The position numbers were made by a program, and so were the translations under genes. A DNA stretch of 14,042 nucleotides from Bacteroidales bacterium UBA1711 (GTDB taxonomy: Bacteria; Bacteroidota; Bacteroidia; Bacteroidales; P3). The stretch is taken from NCBI GenBank assembly GCA_002317325.1, contig DCJB01000053.1:1-14042 (forward strand), read 5' to 3'. This document shows, piece after piece, positions 6,895 to 14,042 of this stretch. The first letter of the stretch is position 1; each line of letters opens with the position of its first letter. A model generated the notes under the pieces. That model was not told where the DNA came from. It saw only the letters and a list, made by a program, of their open reading frames with translations, and made no database searches.

Positions 6895-7767
6895 CTATCG
6901 GGTGGAGATAACGAGATAGCGGGTCTGCTCCCAGAACTTGGTGGGGTTGAGGATGCGGAGGTAAGAAACCATGCGGCTGTCGTTCTCGTCCATCACGAGT
7001 TCGTAGGAGTTGGCGGCGTGTTTGGAGACGACGCGGGCCTTGCGCAGGTTGACGGGGATGGTGGTCACCTTGGTGCGGTCGATTTCGGTGAACTGTTCCA
7101 TGAGCATATCGGGGTTGGTGGCAAGAGTGCGGCCGATACCGATAAGACCGCCGTACTTAGCCACAATGCCTTTGTCGCGAAGGTCGGCATAGACGCCCAC
7201 CACATAGTAGGCGCGGTTGGCCTCGGAAGTCTGCTGCTGGATGAACTGGTCCTTCTCCTTGTTGGAAGCGGTGAGTTCGGAGACATCCTGGTTGAGCTTT
7301 TTGATAAGGACCTTGTTGTTCTCAAGTTCGGTGAGGAGTTCGGCGATCTGAGCCTCCTGGGCGGCGATGCGTTCCTCCTGACGGTTAACGAGTTCCTGCA
7401 GGCGGGCGGTCTCCTTGTTGGACTTGGAGAGGCGGGACTGGAGGCTGGCAATCTTCTGTTTGTTGGCAGCCATCATGCTTTCGATGCTGCTGATTTGCTC
7501 ATTAATCTGACCTTTGATACCGGCCTGACCCTCGGCGTTGCCCCGACGGAGCTGCTGGACGGTATTGTAGCGGGCGTTGATGTTGGCGAGGTTTTCCTCA
7601 ATTTGGTTGAGGGTGGCGAACATGGAATCGAGTTCCACATCCTTTGCCTCCACAACCGAGCTCATAGAATCGTTAACTTTGAGCGCTTCCTCGTACTGCT
7701 TCTTATAGCAGGAAGAGAACACCATAGAGACCATGGCGAGGCTCATCACCAATAAGAGTTTCTTCAT
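6895..7767 (-). CDS. Coiled-coil surface lipoprotein resembling the Cbp1 collagen-binding adhesin family
   Basis: This 290-residue protein has a lipoprotein signal (hydrophobic 4-17, then Phe-Ser-Ser-Cys with Cys20 as the likely lipidated residue). A long coiled coil follows, rich in Glu, Gln, Lys, Asn and Ala (about 25-185). The globular C-terminal domain (about 187-290) holds AYYVVGVYADLRDKGIV, a GGLIGIG turn, and NPTKFWEQTRYLVIS at the end. From memory, the architecture and C-terminal pattern resemble a Bacteroides family named after the B. fragilis collagen-binding protein Cbp1; I could not run a search, and collagen binding is not shown here. Two Asp-Ser-Met triplets (33-35 and 47-49) match the D(S/T)(A/I/L/V/M/T) motif of Bacteroides protein O-glycosylation. 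An AAAGAAAGG stretch precedes the start and may serve as a ribosome binding site. The gene is divergent from dcp and has its own terminator. Confidence 0.8.
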   Translation of the reverse strand: MKKLLLVMSLAMVSMVFSSCYKKQYEEALKVNDSMSSVVEAKDVELDSMFATLNQIEENLANINARYNTVQQLRRGNAEGQAGIKGQINEQISSIESMMAANKQKIASLQSRLSKSNKETARLQELVNRQEERIAAQEAQIAELLTELENNKVLIKKLNQDVSELTASNKEKDQFIQQQTSEANRAYYVVGVYADLRDKGIVAKYGGLIGIGRTLATNPDMLMEQFTEIDRTKVTTIPVNLRKARVVSKHAANSYELVMDENDSRMVSYLRILNPTKFWEQTRYLVISTR

Positions 7768-7816
7768 TTTTTAGCCTTTCTTTATTATTTATTGAACATT
7801 TTTTAGTGCGGAAAAA

Positions 7817-7824
7817 CAATAATA
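7817..7824 (-). promoter_or_regulatory. Possible -7 element for the coiled-coil lipoprotein gene
   Basis: The minus strand reads TATTATTG, one mismatch from TAnnTTTG, with a TTTC about 22 bases upstream. Predicted start near 7810 would give a leader of about 43 bases. For dcp on the other strand I see no comparably good element in 7768-7913; that gap also contains an inverted repeat at 7856-7880. Confidence 0.35.
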
Positions 7825-7913
7825 CGGCGCATTGACGTTATTTTCTGAAACGACAGGCGGAGCGAAATATTGCGTCCGCCGCGCAAAAGAATCTTAATAA
7901 ATCATAAATAACA

Positions 7914-10031
7914 ATGAAGAAACAATTCACAACTCTCCTGCTTATGACCCTTGCAGCCGCCGCACTCCCCGCTTTCGGACAGAGCGCCAATCCTCTTCTT
8001 GCGGAATGGAAAACTCCCCATCAGACTCCGCCCTTCAGCCAGATCAGCAACGAGCACTTCGTACCCGCGATGCGCGAAGCCATCAAAGAGGCCGAAGCCA
8101 ACGTGAAAAAAATCGTATCGCAAAAAGAAGCCCCCACCTTTGAGAACACCATCGCGGCCTTGGAGAAGGCCAGCGAGAAGCTGGAGCGGGTGTCGGGCGT
8201 GCTGTTCAACCTGAACGAGTGCAACACCAACGCCGAGATGCAGCAGATAGTGCTGCAGATGTCGCCCGAACTGACACGATTCTCGAACAGCGTGAGCATG
8301 AACGAGAAGCTCTTTGCCCGGGTGAAGGCCCTCTATGAACGCCGGAACGAACTGGGCCTCACGACCGAACAGCTCACCCTCTTAGAGAAGACCTACAAAG
8401 GGTTTGTGCAGAACGGCGTGAACCTCGCCGGCCGGGACAAGAAAGAATTTGCCAAGAACAGCGAGCGTCTCTCGGAGCTCTCGCAGCAGATGAACCAGAA
8501 CGTGCTGGGCGACAACAACGAGTACATTCTCCACGTCACAAAAGAGGCCGACCTTGCGGGCCTGCCCGAGAACGTGAAAGCCGCAGCCCGGGAGGAGGCC
8601 AGAGAGCGCAAGATGGAGGGCTGGGTGTTCACCTTGGCCTATCCTTCATTCGGGCCCTTCCTGACCTACGCCGACAACCGGGAGCTGAGAAGAGAAATCT
8701 GGACCGCCTACAACAGCCGGGGCAACCGAGGCAACAGCCACGACAACAACGAAATCATCAGAGAGATGACCACGCTGCGCCACCGCCAGGCCCAGCTATT
8801 GGGATATGAGACCTACTGCCAGTATGTGCTCAGCGACCGAATGTGCGAGACCCCCCAGCAGCTCTCGGAGTTCTTCACCCAGCTGCTGAACGCCTCCTAC
8901 CCCTTTGCGAAGCAAGACTTGGCCGCGGTGACCGAGTTTGCCAAGAAGATGGGAGCCGAGATGCCGCTCCAGCGCTGGGACTTCTCCTACTACAGCGAAA
9001 AACTCAAGCAGCAGAAATACGACTTCGACGAGGAGCAGCTCCGTCCCTACTTCCAGTTGGAGAAGGTGCGACAGGGCATTTTCGACCTCTACGGCCGCCT
9101 CTACGGCCTCAGCTTCAAGCCGGCGGCCGGCATCGAAGTCTATCACCCCGACGTGACGGCATACGAGGTGTATGACGGCAGCCGCTTCATGGGCGTACTC
9201 TACTTGGATATGCACCCGAGGGCCAGCAAGCGCAGCGGCGCCTGGATGACCGAGTTCCGCGGCCAAAGCGACATCGAGGGCAACCAAATCCGGCCGCTGA
9301 TACAAGTGGTGTGCAACTTCAGCAAGCCCGTAGGCGACAAGCCCGCCCTCCTCAGTTTTGACGAAGTGGAGACCTTCATGCACGAGTTCGGCCACGCCAT
9401 GCACGGAATGCTCACCGACTGCACCTACCCCAGCACCAGCGGCACCAACGTCAAGCGCGACTTTGTCGAGCTGCCCTCGCAGGTGATGGAGAACTGGTGC
9501 TATGAGCCGCAATTCCTCAACACCTTTGCCAAGCACTATCAGACAGGCGACACCATTCCGGGCGACTACATCAAGAAAATCAAGGCGGCGGAGAAATATC
9601 TGGCCGGCTGGCTCTGTCTGCGCCAGCTCAACCTCGGCATGATAGACATGGCCTACCACAGCATCACCAGCCCCATCGAGGGCAAGATGGAGGCTTTTGA
9701 ACTCGAGCACTCCATGGACCTGCTGCCCCCGCCCGCGGGCACCTGCACCAGCACCGCCTTCACCCACATCTTTGCCGGCGGCTACGCCTCGGGGTACTAC
9801 GGCTACAAATGGGCCGAGGTGCTGGATGCCGACGTGTTCTCCAAATTCAAACAAGCCGGCATCTTTGACAAGGCGACTGCCGAGGCCTTCCGCCGCGAGA
9901 TACTCAGCAAAGGGGGTTCGCAGCACCCATCGGTCCTGTTCCGCAACTTCATGGGCCGCGACCCCAACATCAACGCCCTCATGACGCGGTGCGGATTTGT
10001 CGAAGAGCCCAAGACCGCAGCCGAAGAGTAG
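7914..10031 (+). CDS. dcp: Secreted M3-family dipeptidyl carboxypeptidase
   Basis: This 705-residue zinc metallopeptidase of family M3 removes dipeptides from the C-terminus of short peptides. A signal peptide (Lys3, hydrophobic core 6-19, cleavage likely around Ala-Phe-Gly-Gln at 20-23) indicates export to the periplasm, unlike the E. coli enzyme, which lacks such a signal. The catalytic motif HEFGHAMH is at 490-497 (zinc ligands His490 and His494, catalytic Glu491), and Glu519 in FVELPSQ, 25 residues after the second His, is the third zinc ligand, as the family requires. Further landmarks are NPLLAEWKTPHQTPPF at the mature N-terminus, FRGQ and VCNF before the active site, and HIFAGGYASGYYGYKWAEVLDAD, which holds the substrate-binding Tyr/His residues. 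Length is normal for Dcp (about 680-720). The stop is followed after 75 bases by rnr with no promoter or terminator visible, so the two could be co-transcribed. Confidence 0.95.
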   Translation: MKKQFTTLLLMTLAAAALPAFGQSANPLLAEWKTPHQTPPFSQISNEHFVPAMREAIKEAEANVKKIVSQKEAPTFENTIAALEKASEKLERVSGVLFNLNECNTNAEMQQIVLQMSPELTRFSNSVSMNEKLFARVKALYERRNELGLTTEQLTLLEKTYKGFVQNGVNLAGRDKKEFAKNSERLSELSQQMNQNVLGDNNEYILHVTKEADLAGLPENVKAAAREEARERKMEGWVFTLAYPSFGPFLTYADNRELRREIWTAYNSRGNRGNSHDNNEIIREMTTLRHRQAQLLGYETYCQYVLSDRMCETPQQLSEFFTQLLNASYPFAKQDLAAVTEFAKKMGAEMPLQRWDFSYYSEKLKQQKYDFDEEQLRPYFQLEKVRQGIFDLYGRLYGLSFKPAAGIEVYHPDVTAYEVYDGSRFMGVLYLDMHPRASKRSGAWMTEFRGQSDIEGNQIRPLIQVVCNFSKPVGDKPALLSFDEVETFMHEFGHAMHGMLTDCTYPSTSGTNVKRDFVELPSQVMENWCYEPQFLNTFAKHYQTGDTIPGDYIKKIKAAEKYLAGWLCLRQLNLGMIDMAYHSITSPIEGKMEAFELEHSMDLLPPPAGTCTSTAFTHIFAGGYASGYYGYKWAEVLDADVFSKFKQAGIFDKATAEAFRREILSKGGSQHPSVLFRNFMGRDPNINALMTRCGFVEEPKTAAEE

Positions 10032-10106
10032 TGGCACCCGTCCTCACGGCGCCGCCGCAAGAGCCCCCGTCCGCCCCACACAACCAACACAACACAACAA
10101 CTAACG

Positions 10107-12506
10107 ATGAACGAAATAATAGCGAAACAGATACTCAAACTATTTGCCGCAAACCCCTTTGACGCATTCAACCACAAGCAGGTGTCGTCGCGCATAGGGG
10201 CCAGCGACAAGGGGAGCCGGCAACTCGTGATAGCCACCCTTCGTGAATTGGCCGAGACCAAGGCCCTGGTAGAAGACAAGCACACCAAAGGGAAATACAG
10301 AATCAACCCCAAGAGCATAAACGACGACCTGATGCCCGAGAACTACATGATAGGCACCATGGACATGAAGTCGAGCGGCAAGGCATACGTCATACCGCAG
10401 GAAGAGGGGCGCGAGGACGTGCAGATTTCGCCCAACAACACGCGCCACGCCCTCCACGGCGACACGGTGAAAGTGCTCATGTTCCCCCAGCGGAAGATGC
10501 ACAAGCCCGAGGGGCAGGTGGTGGAGGTGCTGCAGCGCGCCCGCACCAAGTTTGTGGGAGTCATACAGCATCAGGAGCGGTTCGCCTTCTTGGTGAGCGA
10601 CAGTCGCAACATGGTGGTTGACATCTTCATACCCCTCAACGACCTGAACGGAGCCCAAGATGGAGAGAAAGCCTTGGTAGAGATGACCGACTGGCCCGAG
10701 CGGATGAACAACCCCGTGGGGCGTGTCGTCAAGCGCCTCGGGCGCCCGGGCAACAACAACGTGGAAATGCTGTCCATCTTGGCCGAATACAACTTCCCCT
10801 TGGACTTTCCTGCCGAGGTGGAACGGGAGGCGGAGCAGATAGCCGCTCCGACGGAGAAAGACCTCGAAGGGCGCAAAGACTTCCGCAAAACCGCCACCTT
10901 CACCATCGACCCCTCCGACGCGAAAGACTTCGACGACGCCCTCTCCTACCGCAAAATGCGCAACGGGAACATAGAAGTGGGCGTCCACATAGCCGATGTG
11001 TCGCACTATGTGAAGCAAGGCACCGCCCTTGACCGCGAGGCCTACGAGCGGGGCACCAGCGTCTATTTGGTTGACCGCACCATACCCATGCTCCCGGAGC
11101 GCCTGTGCAACGGAGTGTGTTCGCTGCGCCCCCACGAGGACAAGCTCTGCTTCAGCGTGGTGATGGAGATGGACGCGCAGGCGCAGGTAATCAAGACCTG
11201 GTTTGGCAAGAGCGTAATCAACAGCGACTCGCGCTACAGTTACGAAGAGGCGCAGCAGCTCATAGACCGGGGCAGCATTCCCGAAGGGCGCCCCTTCGAC
11301 CGCAAGACCGACGAGGCCATTCTCTCGCTCCACCAGACAGCCACCCTACTGCGGCGGCGGCGTTATGACGACGGCGCCATCAACTTTGAGAGCCAAGAGG
11401 TGAAGTTCGTCCTTGACGAGAACGCCAAGCCCGTGGGCGTGTATGTGAAAGAGGCCAAAGAGGCCAACTGGCTCATCGAGGAGTTCATGCTATTGGCCAA
11501 CAAGTGCGTGGCCGAGAAGGTGGGCAAATCCCGCGGGGGCAAGAGCGACCGCGCGAAGACCTTCGTGTATCGAGTGCACGACGAGCCCAATCCCGAGAAA
11601 CTCGGCACCTTTGTGGAGTTTGTGGCAAAACTGGGCTATGAGATACGGACCAACAGCCGCCAAAGCCTCGCGCACAGCTACAACAGCCTCTTTGAGTCCA
11701 TTGCCGGCCGGGGCGAAGAGTACATGATAGACAACATAGCCATCCGCACTATGTCCAAGGCCATATACAGCACCCACAACATAGGCCACTACGGGCTGGG
11801 GTTCTCCTATTACACCCACTTCACCTCCCCCATCCGCCGCTACCCCGACCTGATGGTCCACCGCCTGCTGGAGCGCTACTTGGAAGGGGGAGCCAGCGTA
11901 GGGGCCGACGAGTATGAGGAATACTGCAAGCACTGCTCGGCCATGGAGAAACAGGCCGCCGACGCAGAGCGCGCCAGCGTCAAGTACAAGCAGGCCGAAT
12001 ATTTGAGCGACCGCTTAGGGCAGACCTTCACGGCCAACATTTCGGGGGTGAGCAAGTGGGGCATCTATGCCGAAGTGGAAGAGAGCAAGTGCGAGGGCAT
12101 GATACCCATCGGCAGCCTGCGGGGCGACTACTATATGCTGGACGAAGACAACTACCAGGTAATCGGACGCCGGCACGGCAGATGCTACAAACTTGGCGAC
12201 CCCGTCACCATCCGAGTCAAGGAGGTGAATATGGTCAAGAAGCTCATCGACTTCGAGCTGGTCGAACCCGAGGAAGAGCGGGGCGGACGCAGCCCGCGGG
12301 AGCGAGACACGCGCGGGAAGAGAGACTCGCACAAGGAGTCGCCCAAAGCCTCGCGCCGAGAAGGCAAGGCGAAGAAGGAGGGCAAGGCGAAGAAGAAAGC
12401 CTCGCCCAAGGCCGAGGCGACGAGAGAGGGCGGCAAGAAAGGCAGGTCCAGCAAGGGCGGCCGCAAGAGCAAGAAAGCGGACAGCGGACAGCAATCTGAC
12501 AAATGA
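10107..12506 (+). CDS. rnr: Ribonuclease R
   Basis: This 799-residue 3'-to-5' exoribonuclease of the RNB family digests structured RNA, including rRNA and tmRNA-tagged messages. Domain order is an N-terminal winged-helix region (about 1-75), OB cold-shock domains (about 80-240), then the RNB catalytic domain. The magnesium-binding motif in TIDPSDAKDFDDAL has Asp268, Asp274, Asp276 and Asp277 in the spacing of E. coli Asp272/278/280/281. YLVDRTIPMLPERLCNG and FTSPIRRYPDLMVHR follow as expected. A C-terminal S1 domain covers about 638-719, then a Lys/Arg-rich tail (720-799) that probably contacts RNA, as the basic tail of E. coli RNase R does. The DNA for the tail has an imperfect 18-bp duplication (12360-12377 and 12378-12395). 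The ATG at 10107 gives the normal N-terminus; there is no Shine-Dalgarno. Confidence 0.97.
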   Translation: MNEIIAKQILKLFAANPFDAFNHKQVSSRIGASDKGSRQLVIATLRELAETKALVEDKHTKGKYRINPKSINDDLMPENYMIGTMDMKSSGKAYVIPQEEGREDVQISPNNTRHALHGDTVKVLMFPQRKMHKPEGQVVEVLQRARTKFVGVIQHQERFAFLVSDSRNMVVDIFIPLNDLNGAQDGEKALVEMTDWPERMNNPVGRVVKRLGRPGNNNVEMLSILAEYNFPLDFPAEVEREAEQIAAPTEKDLEGRKDFRKTATFTIDPSDAKDFDDALSYRKMRNGNIEVGVHIADVSHYVKQGTALDREAYERGTSVYLVDRTIPMLPERLCNGVCSLRPHEDKLCFSVVMEMDAQAQVIKTWFGKSVINSDSRYSYEEAQQLIDRGSIPEGRPFDRKTDEAILSLHQTATLLRRRRYDDGAINFESQEVKFVLDENAKPVGVYVKEAKEANWLIEEFMLLANKCVAEKVGKSRGGKSDRAKTFVYRVHDEPNPEKLGTFVEFVAKLGYEIRTNSRQSLAHSYNSLFESIAGRGEEYMIDNIAIRTMSKAIYSTHNIGHYGLGFSYYTHFTSPIRRYPDLMVHRLLERYLEGGASVGADEYEEYCKHCSAMEKQAADAERASVKYKQAEYLSDRLGQTFTANISGVSKWGIYAEVEESKCEGMIPIGSLRGDYYMLDEDNYQVIGRRHGRCYKLGDPVTIRVKEVNMVKKLIDFELVEPEEERGGRSPRERDTRGKRDSHKESPKASRREGKAKKEGKAKKKASPKAEATREGGKKGRSSKGGRKSKKADSGQQSDK
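12360..12395 (+). repeat. 18-bp in-frame tandem duplication in the RNase R tail
   Basis: Positions 12360-12377 and 12378-12395 differ at a single base, so two successive six-residue units both read Glu-Gly-Lys-Ala-Lys-Lys. The duplication lengthens the basic tail without shifting frame and suggests the tail length can vary by slippage or unequal exchange. Confidence 0.85.
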
Positions 12507-12585
12507 GGCTGTTTCGCATGGCGGGGGCTGACGGCTTCCGGCGCGCCGCAACCCATCATTTCATGAATCCTAAACACACAACATT

Positions 12586-13341
12586 ATGCGCAAACTATTC
12601 CTTATTGCAATCGCCACCCTGTCGGTACTGAGCGCCTCCGCACAGGGCGAGGCAAGAAAATGGCACTACAACCTCGGCTTCGGCGGCGAGTTGAAGTCGG
12701 GCAACGTCAACTCCATCACCCTCAACAACACCGGCGGAATCGAACGCAACGACAGCGTGCTGGCCTTCGACGCCAACTACGCCATCGTCTATGGCGAAAA
12801 AGACCACACCAAATATGACATGGGGCTGACGGGGAATGTGAAGTTCGACGTATTCCAGTACAGCCGCTGGTCGCCCTTCGTCTCGGCCTCCTACCTGAAC
12901 AACAAATTCAAGGGCTACGAATACAAACTCAGCACCCTTTTGGGCCTGAAGTACCGCATCTACTTCAACAAGCGGTGCGACTACTCGGTGAGCGCAGCCT
13001 ACGTGCTGGACTATGTGGAGTACTTTGCCAAAGACCGTTTGGACGACCGATTCAAGCCGCAGGTGAGCCGTCTGTCGCTCCGCGTCAAAATAAAGGAGAA
13101 AATCAGCAACGCTGTAAGCATCAAGCACACGACATTCTACCAGCCCTCTCTCATGAACCTGAAGGGGCTGGCCAGCGTGAAAGAAGACTACATCATCACC
13201 AGCACCACGACCATCTCCACGGTCTTGGGCAAGCACCTGAACCTCGACCTCAACTTCAACATAGAGCACCGCAGCCTTGTGCCCGACGGCACGAAGCCCA
13301 CCGACATCGGCGGCACCGCCGCCCTGCGCCTTCACTTCTGA
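12586..13341 (+). CDS. DUF481-family outer-membrane beta-barrel protein
   Basis: This 251-residue protein has a Sec signal peptide (cleavage likely after Ala19 in SASAQ). The rest is a series of alternating amphipathic strands rich in Tyr, Phe, Asn and Ser, ending in Leu-His-Phe, the terminal aromatic that outer-membrane barrels show. The opening LGFGGELKSGNVNSITLN and the strand spacing match the DUF481 family (putative salt-induced outer-membrane protein, YdiY-like), whose function is unknown. Conserved-looking motifs include SPFVSASYLNN, LLGLKYRIYF, KHTTFYQPSL and LDLNFNIEHRS. It lies 79 bases after rnr with no recognisable promoter or terminator between them. A short GC hairpin follows the stop but has no T-run. 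Confidence 0.85.
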   Translation: MRKLFLIAIATLSVLSASAQGEARKWHYNLGFGGELKSGNVNSITLNNTGGIERNDSVLAFDANYAIVYGEKDHTKYDMGLTGNVKFDVFQYSRWSPFVSASYLNNKFKGYEYKLSTLLGLKYRIYFNKRCDYSVSAAYVLDYVEYFAKDRLDDRFKPQVSRLSLRVKIKEKISNAVSIKHTTFYQPSLMNLKGLASVKEDYIITSTTTISTVLGKHLNLDLNFNIEHRSLVPDGTKPTDIGGTAALRLHF

Positions 13342-13402
13342 CCCATTATCCCGCCGGGCGGGCAGGACCGGGAGAGAGAAATTAGCCCGGAGAAAAAAAA
13401 GT

Positions 13403-13433
13403 TTTGGCGATTCAGAAAAAAGTCGTATCTTTG
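13403..13433 (+). promoter_or_regulatory. Promoter of rpmE2
   Basis: TTTG at 13403-13406 and TATCTTTG at 13426-13433 match the Bacteroidota -33 (TTTG) and -7 (TAnnTTTG) elements, with the ideal 19-base spacer. Transcription should begin near 13440, giving a leader of about 108 bases. Confidence 0.85.
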
Positions 13434-13505
13434 CACTCGCAATTCGGCAGCCAAAAAGCCGGAAGCCCACAGGATAACTCAAACAAAAACAAATAATAAC
13501 AATCG

Positions 13506-13525
13506 TTTAAGAGCCACCGCTTAAA
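13506..13525 (+). promoter_or_regulatory. Hairpin in the rpmE2 leader
   Basis: TTTAAG (13506-13511) and CTTAAA (13520-13525) form a perfect 6-bp inverted repeat around an 8-base loop, 22 bases before the start codon. Flanking CG/CG bases could extend the stem with one bulge. It is a candidate regulatory element for L31 synthesis, since many ribosomal-protein genes have regulatory leaders; no known leader class is claimed. Confidence 0.4.
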
Positions 13526-13547
13526 ACGGCAAAAAGACGCATAAAAC

Positions 13548-13805
13548 ATGAAAAAAGGAATCCATCCCCAGAATTACAGACTCGTCGTCTTCAAGGATAT
13601 GTCCAACGACAACATGATTCTCACCAAGAGCTGCGCTGCCACCAAGGAGACTGTCACCTACACCGACGGCAACGAGTATCCCGTGGTCAAGTTGGAAATT
13701 TCCAACACATCGCACCCCTTCTTCACTGGCAAGCTGAAGCTCGTCGATACCGCTGGACGCGTCGATAAGTTCATGAATAAGTACAAGAAATATTCGAAAA
13801 AGTAA
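13548..13805 (+). CDS. rpmE2: 50S ribosomal protein L31 type B
   Basis: This 85-residue ribosomal protein begins MKKGIHPQNYRLVVFKDMSN, the L31 N-terminus, and continues with TYTDGNEYPVVKLEISNTSHPFFTGK, the L31 signature, ending in a basic tail. The zinc-binding CxxC pair of type A L31 is absent, and the length and HPFFTGK context are those of the zinc-independent type B (RpmE2/YkgM). The only Cys is in KSCAATKE. In organisms with both forms, type B is made during zinc shortage, but it is often the only L31 in Bacteroidota; whether that holds here cannot be seen. It is a single-gene unit with its own promoter and terminator. Confidence 0.97.
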   Translation: MKKGIHPQNYRLVVFKDMSNDNMILTKSCAATKETVTYTDGNEYPVVKLEISNTSHPFFTGKLKLVDTAGRVDKFMNKYKKYSKK

Positions 13806-13825
13806 TTTGTTTTAGGTTTTAGATT

Positions 13826-13859
13826 AAAGTCCCCTTCGCAAGGAGGGGACTTTTTTTTT
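13826..13859 (+). terminator. Rho-independent terminator of rpmE2
   Basis: A 10-bp stem (13828-13837 with 13842-13851, one T-G pair) with a GCAA tetraloop is followed by T residues through 13859. It lies 22 bases after the rpmE2 stop. Confidence 0.93.
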
Positions 13860-13877
13860 GCCCCCGAAGGGGGCAAA
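13857..13877. repeat. Second inverted repeat overlapping the terminator T-run
   Basis: TTTGCCCCC and GGGGGCAAA form a 9-bp stem around a three-base GAA loop. Its left arm uses the last T residues of the rpmE2 terminator. No T-run follows on the + strand. Confidence 0.75.
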
Positions 13878-14042
13878 TTAAGAATTAAGAATTAAGAATT
13901 TAGAATTAAGAATTATTGCTGGTGCGGGGGGGGAAGGGGCGGGGGAATTAAGAATTTAGAATTAAGAATTTAGAATTATTGCTGGCGCGGGGGGGAAAGG
14001 GCGGGGGAATTAAGAATTTAGAATTAAGAATTTAGAATTATT
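13876..14042. repeat. Tandem repeat array: AATTWAG heptamers alternating with G-rich blocks
   Basis: The array begins with five heptamers (AATTAAG three times, AATTTAG, AATTAAG; 13876-13910), then AATTATTGCT and a G-rich block (13921-13945). Four alternating heptamers (13946-13973), AATTATT and a second G-rich block (13984-14007) follow, and then a third run of heptamers to AATTATT at the window edge. The large unit recurs at 63 and then 62 bases; the one-base difference comes from the G-runs. The array continues past the window. There is no open frame of interest and nothing that looks like a CRISPR. Confidence 0.92.

Noticed and set aside
8796..10037. 413-codon minus-strand frame opposite dcp
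   Set aside because: It lies wholly opposite the catalytic part of dcp and has shadow composition (Val/Leu/Gly/His).
10140..11333. 397-codon minus-strand frame opposite rnr
   Set aside because: It is the antisense of the RNase R OB and RNB domains, with no features of its own.
13350..13362. GC hairpin after the DUF481 stop as a terminator
   Set aside because: The stem is only about 5 bp with a 3-base loop and no T-run follows; the nearby A-run is on the wrong strand for termination of this gene.
13876..14042. CRISPR array
   Set aside because: Units are in direct tandem with no unique spacers, and the heptamer substructure and G-runs do not fit CRISPR repeats; no cas genes are present.
1..14042. 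tRNA, rRNA, insertion sequence, phage or defence genes
   Set aside because: All gene-length stretches are explained by the listed housekeeping and envelope genes, and no transposase, integrase, nuclease-defence motif or tRNA-like cloverleaf was seen in the gaps.

Overview
The window looks like chromosomal DNA of a GC-rich member of the Bacteroidales (Bacteroidota). Four things suggest this. The protein set has a strong Bacteroidales look: an M3 dipeptidyl carboxypeptidase with a signal peptide, a degenerate DksA-like protein, a fused two-domain peptide-transporter ATPase, and a coiled-coil lipoprotein that resembles the Cbp1 family. Start codons mostly lack Shine-Dalgarno sequences and follow A-rich leaders. 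TAnnTTTG-type promoter elements lie in the AT-rich gaps. Coding DNA is clearly GC-rich by eye while gaps are AT-rich. Genus cannot be decided from the sequence alone.

Layout: positions 1-298 hold two copies of a 66-bp-period direct repeat and a promoter-like element, with no convincing gene. Then, on the + strand, come a UDP-glucose 6-dehydrogenase (ugd), a Wza-type polysaccharide export lipoprotein, the 16S-rRNA maturation factor RimM, and a DksA/TraR-family protein with its own promoter. On the - strand follows a fused Dpp/Yej-type peptide ABC transporter ATPase, transcribed divergently from ornithine aminotransferase (rocD, + strand) out of a compact promoter region at 5326-5373. rocD ends at a good terminator and faces a - strand coiled-coil lipoprotein with its own terminator. 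That lipoprotein is divergent from the M3 peptidase gene (dcp), which is followed on the + strand by RNase R (rnr), a DUF481 outer-membrane beta-barrel protein, and ribosomal protein L31 type B (rpmE2) with a textbook Bacteroidota promoter and terminator. The right edge (13876-14042) is a tandem repeat array of AT-rich heptamers alternating with G-rich blocks; it runs off the window.

Functionally this is mostly housekeeping: envelope and polysaccharide precursor supply (ugd, export lipoprotein), ribosome assembly and RNA turnover (rimM, rnr, rpmE2), transcription regulation (DksA-like), peptide and amino-acid metabolism (peptide ABC ATPase, rocD, dcp) and surface proteins (Cbp1-like lipoprotein, DUF481). 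I did not find a new multi-gene system. The points most worth a second look are the two repeat arrays, the in-frame insertions in Ugd, the zinc-ligand-poor DksA-like protein, the O-glycosylation-type motifs in the coiled-coil lipoprotein, and the leader of rpmE2.
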